From: an uncultured Rickettsiales bacterium
Lineage (GTDB): Bacteria > Pseudomonadota > Alphaproteobacteria > Rickettsiales > UBA1997
NCBI GenBank assembly: GCA_937927795.1
Contig: CALBSF010000075.1
Location: 1 to 6,312 of the forward strand
DNA: 6,312 bases
Direction: 5' to 3'
The notes under the pieces were generated by a model, which was not told where the DNA came from, did not search any database, and was given only the letters and a program-made list of their open reading frames with translations. Position 1 is the stretch's first letter; every line of letters starts with the position of its first letter. Shown here in pieces: positions 1 to 5,631 of the stretch. Both the position numbers and the translations under genes were made by a program.

Positions 1-21
1 ATCTCAGGAGTCTTACCCACA

Positions 22-50
22 AGAGATCTCTCACTTACGTTCGAGATGAC
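22..50. repeat. Dispersed palindromic repeat copy (partial or degenerate)
   Basis: This stretch contains the perfect 10-base palindrome AGAGATCTCT at 22-31. It continues as TCACTTACGTTCGAGATGAC, in which GAGAT at 43-47 can pair with ATCTC at 26-30. On the minus strand it begins GTCATCTCGAACG and runs into GAGAGATCTCTTG. That resembles the dispersed GTCATTTCGAGCG...GAGAGATCTC palindromic repeats I recall from many bacterial genomes, Rickettsiales among them. Only one copy is visible and the window edge may cut it, so repetitiveness is inferred from resemblance. No coding potential is evident here. Confidence 0.5.
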
Positions 51-52
51 AG

Positions 53-81
53 TTTGGGGGTTTGGGATTTGGGGTTTGAGG
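53..81 (+). repeat. G-rich degenerate TTTGGG tract upstream of bolA
   Basis: Three G-runs (56-60, 64-66, 71-74) and a GG at 80-81 are separated by TTT, ATTT and TTTGA, giving a degenerate tandem of a TTTGGG-like unit. This is conspicuous in such an AT-rich region. Only three runs reach three Gs, so it is not a canonical four-run G-quadruplex motif, though a two-tier or bulged structure is possible. No convincing sigma-70 promoter was found between it and bolA: TTGAAT at 88-93 has no well-spaced -10 box. Confidence 0.4.
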
Positions 82-122
82 CTGAGTTTGAATTTTGATT
101 TGACTTTAAAAAATATTAAAAA

Positions 123-356
123 ATGCCAATCGCAAAAGAAAAATTAGAAAAAATTTTAATTGAAAATTTTCCCGAAGGAAAGATTGAAGTGATTGATTTA
201 GCTGGTGATGACAATCATTACAGCCTAATTATTACTGATAAAATTTTTGCCAATAAAAATAGAATTGAGCAACATAAGCTTGTAAATAAAGCTTTAAGTA
301 ATTATCTTGATAGTGGCGTGCTTCACGCGATGCAATTAAAAACTATAGCAGGTTAA
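123..356 (+). CDS. BolA/IbaG family iron-sulfur partner protein
   Basis: This is a 77-residue BolA-fold protein, the short (BolA2/IbaG-like) form usual in alphaproteobacteria. Visible family features are the DLAGDDNHY segment (His32), the helix IEQHKLVNKAL (His51) and the terminal LHAMQLKT (His68). BolA proteins bind CGFS monothiol glutaredoxins and co-ligate a [2Fe-2S] cluster. They act in the cytoplasm in cluster trafficking and iron sensing, and some have DNA-binding activity. A CGFS glutaredoxin gene starts 4 bases downstream, the classic pairing, which supports both calls. The ATG at 123 gives the expected N-terminus. It is preceded by an A/T run with no Shine-Dalgarno sequence, as for most genes here. 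The family call is firm; bolA versus ibaG naming is not resolved. Confidence 0.93.
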   Translation: MPIAKEKLEKILIENFPEGKIEVIDLAGDDNHYSLIITDKIFANKNRIEQHKLVNKALSNYLDSGVLHAMQLKTIAG

Positions 357-360
357 AAAA

Positions 361-681
361 ATGACAGATATTTTACAAAAAATTCAAGAAACCATTTCAA
401 ATAATGACGTTGTTTTATTCATGAAAGGCAGCAAAGATTTTCCACAATGTGGATTTTCTGCTACTGTTTCTCATATTTTAAAACAAACTGGAGCAAATTT
501 CTTAGATATTGATGTTTTAAAAGACATGGAGATCAGACAAGGAATCAAAGATTTTTCTGACTGGCCAACCATTCCACAACTTTATGTTAAAGGCGAATTT
601 ATTGGTGGCTGTGACATTGTAAAAGAAATGTTTCAAGCTGGAGAATTGCAAGAATTATTAAAATCTAAAAATATAATTTAA
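361..681 (+). CDS. grxD: CGFS-type monothiol glutaredoxin (Grx4/GrxD)
   Basis: This 106-residue, single-domain monothiol glutaredoxin is the usual length for bacterial GrxD. The active-site motif CGFS is at residues 30-33, followed by WPTIPQLY (68-75, with the cis-proline that contacts glutathione) and GGCD (82-85), the glutathione-binding end of the fold. Proteins of this class assemble glutathione-coordinated [2Fe-2S] clusters and pass them to acceptors, rather than acting mainly as disulfide reductases. They form heterodimers with BolA proteins, whose gene lies immediately upstream. The stop TAA at 679-681 directly abuts the next ATG, so the three genes from 123 probably form one transcript. 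No key residue is missing. Confidence 0.96.
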   Translation: MTDILQKIQETISNNDVVLFMKGSKDFPQCGFSATVSHILKQTGANFLDIDVLKDMEIRQGIKDFSDWPTIPQLYVKGEFIGGCDIVKEMFQAGELQELLKSKNII

Positions 682-1614
682 ATGGAAAACCTCGCCATTG
701 AAATTACCAATCTAAACAAAACCTATCAAAAATCATCAAAATCAGCTCCGAAAGAAGCTTTGAAGGGTGTAAACCTAAAAATCAAGAAAGGCTCTTTCTT
801 TGGTCTTTTAGGGCCAAATGGCGCAGGAAAATCAACCATCATTAATATTCTTGCCGGATTGGTCAATAAAACCTCTGGTGAAGTCAAAATTTGTGGAATT
901 GATATTGATAAAAATCAACAGCTTTCAAAATTTAAAATTGGCATCGTTCCTCAAGAATTAATTATTGATCCATTTTTTAATGTTAAAGAAACTTTAGAAA
1001 TTTACGCTGGTTATTTTGGTATTAAAAAACAAGATCGTAAAACCGATGAAATTATTGAGGCTCTAGGATTAAAAGATAAAGCCACCGCAAAACCAAGAAG
1101 CCTTTCTGGCGGCATGAGAAGAAGATTATTAGTTGCAAAAGCACTGGTTCACAGCCCCGAAATTTTAGTATTAGACGAACCAACAGCCGGCGTAGATGTT
1201 GAGCTGCGCAACCAATTATGGAATTATGTTAAAAATTTAAACAGCCAAGGAACCACCGTTTTACTAACAACTCACTACCTAGAAGAAGCCGAAGAATTAT
1301 GCGACGAAATCGCTATTATCAACCACGGACAAGTGATTAAATGCGATAAAAAAGAAAATTTAATGAAGCTATTATCCAGCAAAGAGTTGGTAATTCAGGC
1401 TCAAAAACCAATCACTCAAAATTTATCAGAGATTTTTTCTGATCTAAATATTAAGAATTTAGGCGAAGATAGATTTTCTATTGGCTATGATCCAACCAAA
1501 ACAAGAGTTGAAGATATTTTGCAAAAAATTACTAAAAATAACATTTCAATTGAAGATATTTCAACAAAACAACCAGATTTAGAAGAGATTTTTAAATTTG
1601 TGATTAGTAAATAA
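682..1614 (+). CDS. ABC-2 type transporter ATP-binding protein
   Basis: This 310-residue cytoplasmic ATPase subunit belongs to the DrrA/YadG/CcmA-like ABC-2 exporter group. All nucleotide-binding motifs are intact: Walker A GPNGAGKST (44-52), Q-loop Gln91, signature LSGGM (141-145), Walker B ILVLDE (161-166), the AGVD D-loop (169-172) and the H-loop His198. The last 80 or so residues form the variable C-terminal domain common in this group. Its ATG abuts the stop codon of grxD, which suggests translational coupling. ABC-2 ATPases normally work with a six-helix permease, often encoded next door, but none is present: a restriction-modification system starts 41 bases downstream. The substrate cannot be inferred. 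Those 41 bases (1615-1655) are A/C-rich, with no clear terminator or promoter. Confidence 0.95.
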   Translation: MENLAIEITNLNKTYQKSSKSAPKEALKGVNLKIKKGSFFGLLGPNGAGKSTIINILAGLVNKTSGEVKICGIDIDKNQQLSKFKIGIVPQELIIDPFFNVKETLEIYAGYFGIKKQDRKTDEIIEALGLKDKATAKPRSLSGGMRRRLLVAKALVHSPEILVLDEPTAGVDVELRNQLWNYVKNLNSQGTTVLLTTHYLEEAEELCDEIAIINHGQVIKCDKKENLMKLLSSKELVIQAQKPITQNLSEIFSDLNIKNLGEDRFSIGYDPTKTRVEDILQKITKNNISIEDISTKQPDLEEIFKFVISK

Positions 1615-1655
1615 AAATAGCCAACCAAATAACCAAAATTTAATTATCAAAACCC

Positions 1656-2498
1656 ATGGCCACAAATTTACTAATAGCTATAAAAAATATAGTTAACAAT
1701 CCAACCAAAAACATAACCCCTCACAACACTTACTCAAATCGAATAAACAGCAAGGGAGAGACCTTAGAACTTTATATAAAAGATGCTTTTTGCAACACTT
1801 TAACTATTGCAGATTTAAATAAAAAAAATGAAATCTTCTCAAAAGAATTTTCATATATAGGAAATCAAAACAATCCTCCCGACATAATGATCAGAGGCGG
1901 TGATGCGGTTGAAATAAAAAAAATAGAAGGAACAACATCTGGAATCGCCTTAAACAGCTCTTATCCAAAAGATAGATTATATGCAGATAGCCCGATGATT
2001 ACAGAAGAATGTAGAAGATGTGAAGATTGGACCGAAAAAGATATTTTATATTCAATTGGAGTAGTAAAAAACGATACTTTAAAATCTTTGTGGTTTATTT
2101 ACGGAGATTGTTACGCTGCAAAAAAAGACATTTATGAAAAAATCAAAGCAAAAATTTCCAGCGGATTGCAAGAATTAACAGACATTGAGCTTGCCAAAAC
2201 AAATGAGCTTGGCAGAGTAAATAGGGTTGATCCATTGGGCATCACTTATTTACGTATTCATGGCATGTGGCACATAGAAAATCCCGACAAAGTTTTTAGT
2301 TATATTCTACCAAAAAAATCTGATTTTTCTGTTAACGCCTTAATTTTAAATGAAAAATATAATTCATTTCCAGGTGAAGATAGGAAGGCTTTAGAAAATA
2401 TTAAAAATGATAATTTTATCATTACAAATGTTCGCATAAAATCACCGAATAATCCCGCTAAAATGTTGGGTGCAAAATTAATTTCATTCAACAAATAA
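1656..2498 (+). CDS. Type II restriction endonuclease, NgoPII family (predicted GGCC)
   Basis: This 280-residue protein resembles R.NgoPII, a type II enzyme cutting GGCC, over its full length. Recognisable blocks are SNRIN near residue 27, FSYIGNQNNPPD (65-76), GGDAVEIKKI (81-90), LNSSYPK (99-105), LWFIYGDCYAA (145-155) and the run ELGRVNRVDPLGITYLRI (184-201). A PD-(D/E)XK-type catalytic set can be read as Asp76, Glu86 and Lys88. The gene is complete, with no internal stop or truncation, and ends 3 bases before the methyltransferase start, so the pair is co-transcribed. No controller (C) protein gene is seen. The ATG sits in ATGGCC, so the predicted recognition site GGCC overlaps the start codon. 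Family placement is from remembered sequence, not a search. Specificity is inferred from the family and from the cognate methyltransferase. Confidence 0.9.
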   Translation: MATNLLIAIKNIVNNPTKNITPHNTYSNRINSKGETLELYIKDAFCNTLTIADLNKKNEIFSKEFSYIGNQNNPPDIMIRGGDAVEIKKIEGTTSGIALNSSYPKDRLYADSPMITEECRRCEDWTEKDILYSIGVVKNDTLKSLWFIYGDCYAAKKDIYEKIKAKISSGLQELTDIELAKTNELGRVNRVDPLGITYLRIHGMWHIENPDKVFSYILPKKSDFSVNALILNEKYNSFPGEDRKALENIKNDNFIITNVRIKSPNNPAKMLGAKLISFNK

Positions 2499-2501
2499 AT
2501 T

Positions 2502-3478
2502 ATGAAAGTTGCTTCTCTTTTTTCTGGTGCTGGCGGTTTAGATAAAGGATTTAAAAAGGCTGGATTTGATGTAATTTGGGCAAATGAATTTGACGCAACG
2601 ATATGGGAAACTTTTCAACTTAATTTCCCAGAAACAAAACTTGATAAAAGAAGCATAACCAATGTTTTAAGTAAAGAAATTCCCGATATTGATGGAATAA
2701 TTGGCGGCCCTCCCTGCCAAAGCTGGAGTGAGGCCGGAGCTCAAAGAGGAATAAACGATAAAAGAGGTAAATTATTTTTCGATTACATTCGTATCATTAA
2801 AGAAAAAAACCAAAATTTTTTCTAGCTGAAAATGTTGCCGGAATATTACAGCCTAAGCATCAAGAGGCATTTTTTAATATTATTAAAGAATTTGAAAACT
2901 CTGGATATCAAATTTCTTACAAACTACTAAATGCTAATGATTATGAAGTTCCTCAAGATCGATTAAGGGTTATAATTATTGGATATCGCAACGATTTAGA
3001 GAAAAAATTTGAATTTCCTAGTCCACAAAAATACAAACCCATTCTTAAAGATGTGATTCTTGGCTTACCCCAAGCAATTCCAACTCAAGCTGGCAATAAA
3101 TCTGGGAATAATATATGCGAAATTGCCAATCATGAATATATGACTGGTGGATTTTCAACAATCTATATGTCAAGAAATCGTGTTCGCTCTTGGGATGAGC
3201 CATCATTTACAATTCAGGCTGGAGCTCGTCACGCCCCCCTTCATCCACAAGCCCCAAAAATGCAATTTATTGAGCAAAATAAAAGGGTTTTTGTTAAAGG
3301 TAAGGAGGATTTATATCGTCGATTATCAGTACGCGAATGTGCAAGAATTCAGACTTTTCCAGATGATTTTATATTTAAATACAAAAATATAGCTGATGGT
3401 TATAAAATGATAGGCAACGCAGTTCCTGTGAATCTTTCTTATTATATTGCAAAAAAAATTAAGGAAGATTTATTTTAA
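2502..3478 (+). CDS. DNA (cytosine-5) methyltransferase, HaeIII/NgoPII-like, interrupted by a one-base frame change
   Basis: The gene encodes the protective methyltransferase of the R-M pair. Read with one -1 frame change it gives about 325 residues, close to M.HaeIII. In the first frame (2502-2825) are motif I FSGAGG (7-12) and motif IV GGPPCQSW with catalytic Cys72. That frame stops at TAG 2823-2825. In the -1 frame, open to TAA 3476-3478, follow motif VI LAENV (108-112), motif VIII QDRLR (152-156), a target-recognition region with SRNRVR (224-229) and HPQAP (248-252), the RECARIQTFPD block and motif X GNAVP (305-309). The target region resembles GGCC enzymes. Neither half alone could be active, since the catalytic Cys and the ENV motif are separated. 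The cause may be a deleted A in the run at 2803-2809, recoding, polymerase slippage or a sequencing error. It could be a true pseudogene, but the intact nuclease argues against that. Confidence 0.9.
2804..2810 (+). other. Candidate slippery heptamer A AAA AAC at the methyltransferase frame break
   Basis: In the zero frame the codons are GAA (2802-2804), AAA and AAC, so A2804-AAA-AAC is an X XXY YYZ heptamer in exactly the register needed for -1 slippage. After slippage the next codon is CCA (2810-2812), giving K-E-K-N-P-K-F-F-L-A-E-N-V, the expected family sequence. The zero-frame stop TAG comes 12 bases later. Stimulators are weak. There is only a 5-bp stem, TTTTC (2818-2822) with GAAAA (2828-2832), and no upstream Shine-Dalgarno-like sequence. 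Gain of one A in the A7 run (2803-2809), by polymerase slippage or because the true sequence has eight, would also restore the frame (E-K-K-P-K). Confidence 0.45.
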
Positions 3479-3491
3479 ACAAAACCCAAAA

Positions 3492-3896
3492 CTATCTCAT
3501 CTTAAACTGACCATCAATTGACGCGCCATCTTCTACGGAAATTATTTCATATTCTATTGAACCAACCACCTGAGCGCCGTTGAAAATGGCGACTGCTTTG
3601 GCTTTTATCGCACCATCAAATCTGCCTTTAATTTCAATTGAGTCAACTTCAACTTGCCCTTCTATTGCGCCGTCTTCTCTGATTACAACTAAGCCGCCAA
3701 AAATGGATCCTTTCACTAAGCCTTCAATTTCAATAATTCCATTGTTAAAAAGATCGCCTTCTATTTTAAGATCTTTAGAAATAATGGTTGGAGATGATTT
3801 TAAATTAGCACCTATTTCTTTGATTTTTTTTGATATAAAATTATCAGCTTCGCCTTCTTTTGGGGCGGCTTTAGGCTTTAGATTAACTATCGACAT
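3492..3896 (-). CDS. Bactofilin family cytoskeletal protein
   Basis: This small protein is 134 residues from the ATG at 3896. A charged, flexible N-terminal segment of about 34 residues precedes a bactofilin (DUF583, CcmA/BacA) domain. The domain begins SPTIISKDLKIEGDLF and continues in short hydrophobic/glycine-turn repeats (IEIEGLVKGSI, IEIKGRFDGAI, IFNGAQVVGSI), as expected of a right-handed beta-helix that polymerises without nucleotide. Bactofilins form membrane-associated filaments that position cell-wall enzymes. The gene overlaps the upstream M23 peptidase gene by 14 bases, so the two are translated from one message. A longer form from the ATG at 3917 adds MTRLLKN and a 35-base overlap. 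I prefer 3896 for its smaller overlap and a GAGG 12 bases upstream, but the choice is open. It converges on the methyltransferase with a 13-base gap and no visible terminator. Confidence 0.92.
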   Translation of the reverse strand: MSIVNLKPKAAPKEGEADNFISKKIKEIGANLKSSPTIISKDLKIEGDLFNNGIIEIEGLVKGSIFGGLVVIREDGAIEGQVEVDSIEIKGRFDGAIKAKAVAIFNGAQVVGSIEYEIISVEDGASIDGQFKMR

Positions 3897-5136
3897 ATTT
3901 TTTAGAAGCCTCGTCATTGATTAAATAATCACCCGCTTCAAGGAATTTTCTTGGATTTAAAGGGGTATTTTTATATCTTACTTCATAATGTAAATGTGAG
4001 CCGGTGCTTCTGCCTGTGCTTCCTTGCAGCGCGATTATATCGCCTTGTTTTACTTTTTGACCTGGAACTACTTTTACTTCAGATAAATGACCATAACGAG
4101 TGGTTATGCCAAAGCCGTGATCGATTACTATTGCATTACCATAATCACTATATCTTCCAGCTAGAATAACTTTTCCCGAAGATGGGCTAATAATTTTTTC
4201 TTTGCTTGGACCAACAAAATCAAGACCTTGATGTTGAGCGGTTCTGCGAGTAATTGGATCAACCCTATGACCAAAGCCACTTGAAACATAATAATTTTTC
4301 ATCGGGCGAGCAATTGGCATCACCTCAACCATTTTTTCCAAAGCCACCAGATAATCTAATTCGCTGCTAAATTTGTCTTTTTCTAATTTTCTTTGCAAAT
4401 CTTCCTCATAAGAAAAAACACTTTTCAAGGCAAAATCAAGAGTATTTTTATCATCAATTGGACCGCCTTGTTTATTGGTAAGACCGCCTTCATTTAAAGA
4501 AATTTCTTTAATTGCATTTTTTTTATGCAATTTTTCAAGATTAATTCTTTTCATGCTAAGCCCAGCAATTTCAATAGATTGCTCGATTTTTTTAATACGA
4601 TTTTCAGTAATAAATTGAACTTGCTCTAATTGATTTTCGATATTTTTTATGTGATTATATGTTTGTTTATCTTTCTTAGAAAAATCTTCTTCTTGAAGGC
4701 TATTTGGCTTTTTAAAATCTTGATCTTTAATAACTTCTTGAGCTTTAACTATGTGTTTTCTGCCGCTAATTGAAATTAAATATTCGTTAATTTTATTCAA
4801 ACGCTCATTAACATCACTAAATTCAGCTTCAAAATAGCTGTTGATGGTTCTTAATTTGGTAATTTCTTCAGATTTTTCACTAATTGCTTCATAGTAAGAA
4901 AATGATTGGATTATTGCACTAACCGTCCAAGCAAAGCCAGATAACAGCGCAACTTGAGTGATTGGACCAATATTTATGCTTCTGATTTTTTGCTTAGAAA
5001 CAATCATGATTGTTCTTTTTGCAAAGACTTTTGAAAGAAGCTTTCTGATAATTTTTAACGATTTTGAGTTAAAAAATTTATAAGAAAAATTGGAGCGATA
5101 TTTGGGAGTGTTTCTTAGACTGCTAACCCTTGTCAT
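3883..5136 (-). CDS. Membrane-anchored M23 family murein endopeptidase (LytM-type)
   Basis: This 417-residue protein is predicted to cleave peptidoglycan cross-links in the periplasm. An N-terminal cytoplasmic tail of about 55 basic residues is followed by one membrane segment (about 56-76, IGPITQVALLSGFAW...). Next comes a charged, helical, probably coiled-coil linker (about 80-270) and a C-terminal M23 domain (about 285-398). The zinc ligands are intact: His302 and Asp306 in HQGLD, and His383 in HLHYE, with the conserved His350 and His381. It therefore looks catalytically active, not an EnvC-like regulator. The ATG at 5136 is the first available. A start at Met44 would remove most of the tail, but alphaproteobacterial relatives also have one. 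The downstream overlapping bactofilin suggests a shape or polar-growth module like Hyphomonas LmdC-BacA or Helicobacter Csd-CcmA. Confidence 0.93.
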   Translation of the reverse strand: MTRVSSLRNTPKYRSNFSYKFFNSKSLKIIRKLLSKVFAKRTIMIVSKQKIRSINIGPITQVALLSGFAWTVSAIIQSFSYYEAISEKSEEITKLRTINSYFEAEFSDVNERLNKINEYLISISGRKHIVKAQEVIKDQDFKKPNSLQEEDFSKKDKQTYNHIKNIENQLEQVQFITENRIKKIEQSIEIAGLSMKRINLEKLHKKNAIKEISLNEGGLTNKQGGPIDDKNTLDFALKSVFSYEEDLQRKLEKDKFSSELDYLVALEKMVEVMPIARPMKNYYVSSGFGHRVDPITRRTAQHQGLDFVGPSKEKIISPSSGKVILAGRYSDYGNAIVIDHGFGITTRYGHLSEVKVVPGQKVKQGDIIALQGSTGRSTGSHLHYEVRYKNTPLNPRKFLEAGDYLINDEASKKYVDS

Positions 5137-5175
5137 TCAATAATTTAGACCATGTTTTTATTATTCTAGAAATAG

Positions 5176-5204
5176 ATGGTAATTTCGTTATAAAATTAAG
5201 TCAA
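5176..5204 (-). promoter_or_regulatory. Candidate sigma-70 promoter for the M23 peptidase-bactofilin operon
   Basis: Read on the minus strand, TTGACT (5204-5199) is a five-of-six -35 box. It is followed after 17 bases by TACCAT (5181-5176), a four-of-six -10 box. Transcription would start near 5169, about 33 bases before the peptidase ATG at 5136. The -35 box is part of an inverted repeat with the rpmE -35 box. This is a weak to moderate prediction. Confidence 0.45.
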
Positions 5205-5224
5205 GTTTTTTATAAATATTTGGC

Positions 5225-5254
5225 TTGACTTTAGAGCCACAAGTAGCTTATAAT
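5225..5254 (+). promoter_or_regulatory. Near-consensus sigma-70 promoter of rpmE
   Basis: TTGACT (5225-5230) and a perfect TATAAT (5249-5254) are separated by 18 bases. Transcription should start near 5261, leaving a leader of about 26 bases before the ATG at 5287. This placement rules out the in-frame TTG at 5254, which lies inside the -10 box. The leader has no Shine-Dalgarno sequence and no obvious structure. Confidence 0.8.
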
Positions 5255-5286
5255 TGCCGCCCTCATTTTTAAAAATTAGAAATTTT

Positions 5287-5631
5287 ATGTCAGCAAAAGA
5301 ACAAAAACAATCTGCAGGTCAACCAGCTAGCAAATCAACTGGTGGAAAGGTTTCAGGCAAATCTTCACTTGAAGGAGTTCATCCAAATCAACACAAAATC
5401 ACTGTTGTGATGAGCGATAAATCAACTTTCGAAATTCTTACCACTTGGGGTAAAGAAGGCGACACTCTAAGGCTTGACGCTGATCCAAAAAATCATCAAG
5501 CTTGGCAAAAAAATGCTATGAATTTAGTTAATTTCAATGATGCAAGACTTAACAAATTCAATCAAAAATTTGGTGGTTTCGGCAGCTTGGTAAAAGGAAA
5601 CGAAGCTAAAGCTAGTGAAAATAACGAATAA
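5287..5631 (+). CDS. rpmE: 50S ribosomal protein bL31 with N-terminal extension
   Basis: This 114-residue protein has a bL31 core from about residue 31 to 101: VHPNQHKITVVM, then TTWGKEGDTLRLD (52-64), DPKNHQAW and the end FNQKFGGFGSL. The core has no cysteines, so it is the zinc-independent (C-) type. bL31 forms part of the bridge between ribosomal subunits. Usual bL31 proteins are about 70-80 residues and have the HP motif a few residues from the start. Here it follows a Ser/Lys/Gly/Gln-rich extension of about 27 residues, and a 13-residue charged tail follows the core. ATG 5287 is chosen because the promoter excludes the upstream TTG. No ATG, GTG or TTG codon lies in frame between residue 1 and the HP motif, so the extension must be translated unless a non-standard start is used. 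Confidence 0.93.
   Translation: MSAKEQKQSAGQPASKSTGGKVSGKSSLEGVHPNQHKITVVMSDKSTFEILTTWGKEGDTLRLDADPKNHQAWQKNAMNLVNFNDARLNKFNQKFGGFGSLVKGNEAKASENNE

Larger units (their letters stand above)
1648..3488. repeat. 9-base direct repeats bracketing the restriction-modification genes
   Basis: CAAAACCCA occurs at 1648-1656, overlapping the A of the endonuclease ATG, and again at 3480-3488, just after the methyltransferase stop. The two copies closely bracket the R-M gene pair and could be a relic of insertion (a target duplication or short homology). The word is A-rich and short, so chance is a real alternative. Confidence 0.2.

Noticed and set aside
56..81. A canonical G-quadruplex
   Set aside because: Only three runs have three or more Gs; the fourth is GG.
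2300..2494. A 64-residue minus-strand reading frame
   Set aside because: It lies wholly within the conserved endonuclease gene and shows no recognisable protein feature.
3147..3392. An 81-residue plus-strand reading frame
   Set aside because: It overlaps the methyltransferase C-terminal motifs in another frame; the conserved frame is the real one.
3053..3478. The second half of the methyltransferase as a separate gene with a GTG start
   Set aside because: It is continuous with conserved methyltransferase motifs VI and VIII upstream (2822-2970) in the same frame. The GTG is an internal valine, and the fragment would lack the catalytic cysteine.
3476..3495. A bidirectional terminator between the convergent methyltransferase and bactofilin genes
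   Set aside because: The 13-base gap has no inverted repeat with a T-tract.
3580..3924. A 114-residue plus-strand reading frame
   Set aside because: It is antisense to the bactofilin gene, and its Ser/Pro/Ile-rich sequence reflects the complement of the beta-helix repeats.
3951..4169. A 72-residue, Leu/Cys-rich plus-strand reading frame
   Set aside because: It is antisense to the M23 catalytic domain, whose motifs are clearly conserved.
5254..5286. An in-frame TTG start that would lengthen bL31 by 11 residues
   Set aside because: The codon lies inside the TATAAT -10 box, upstream of the expected transcription start near 5261.
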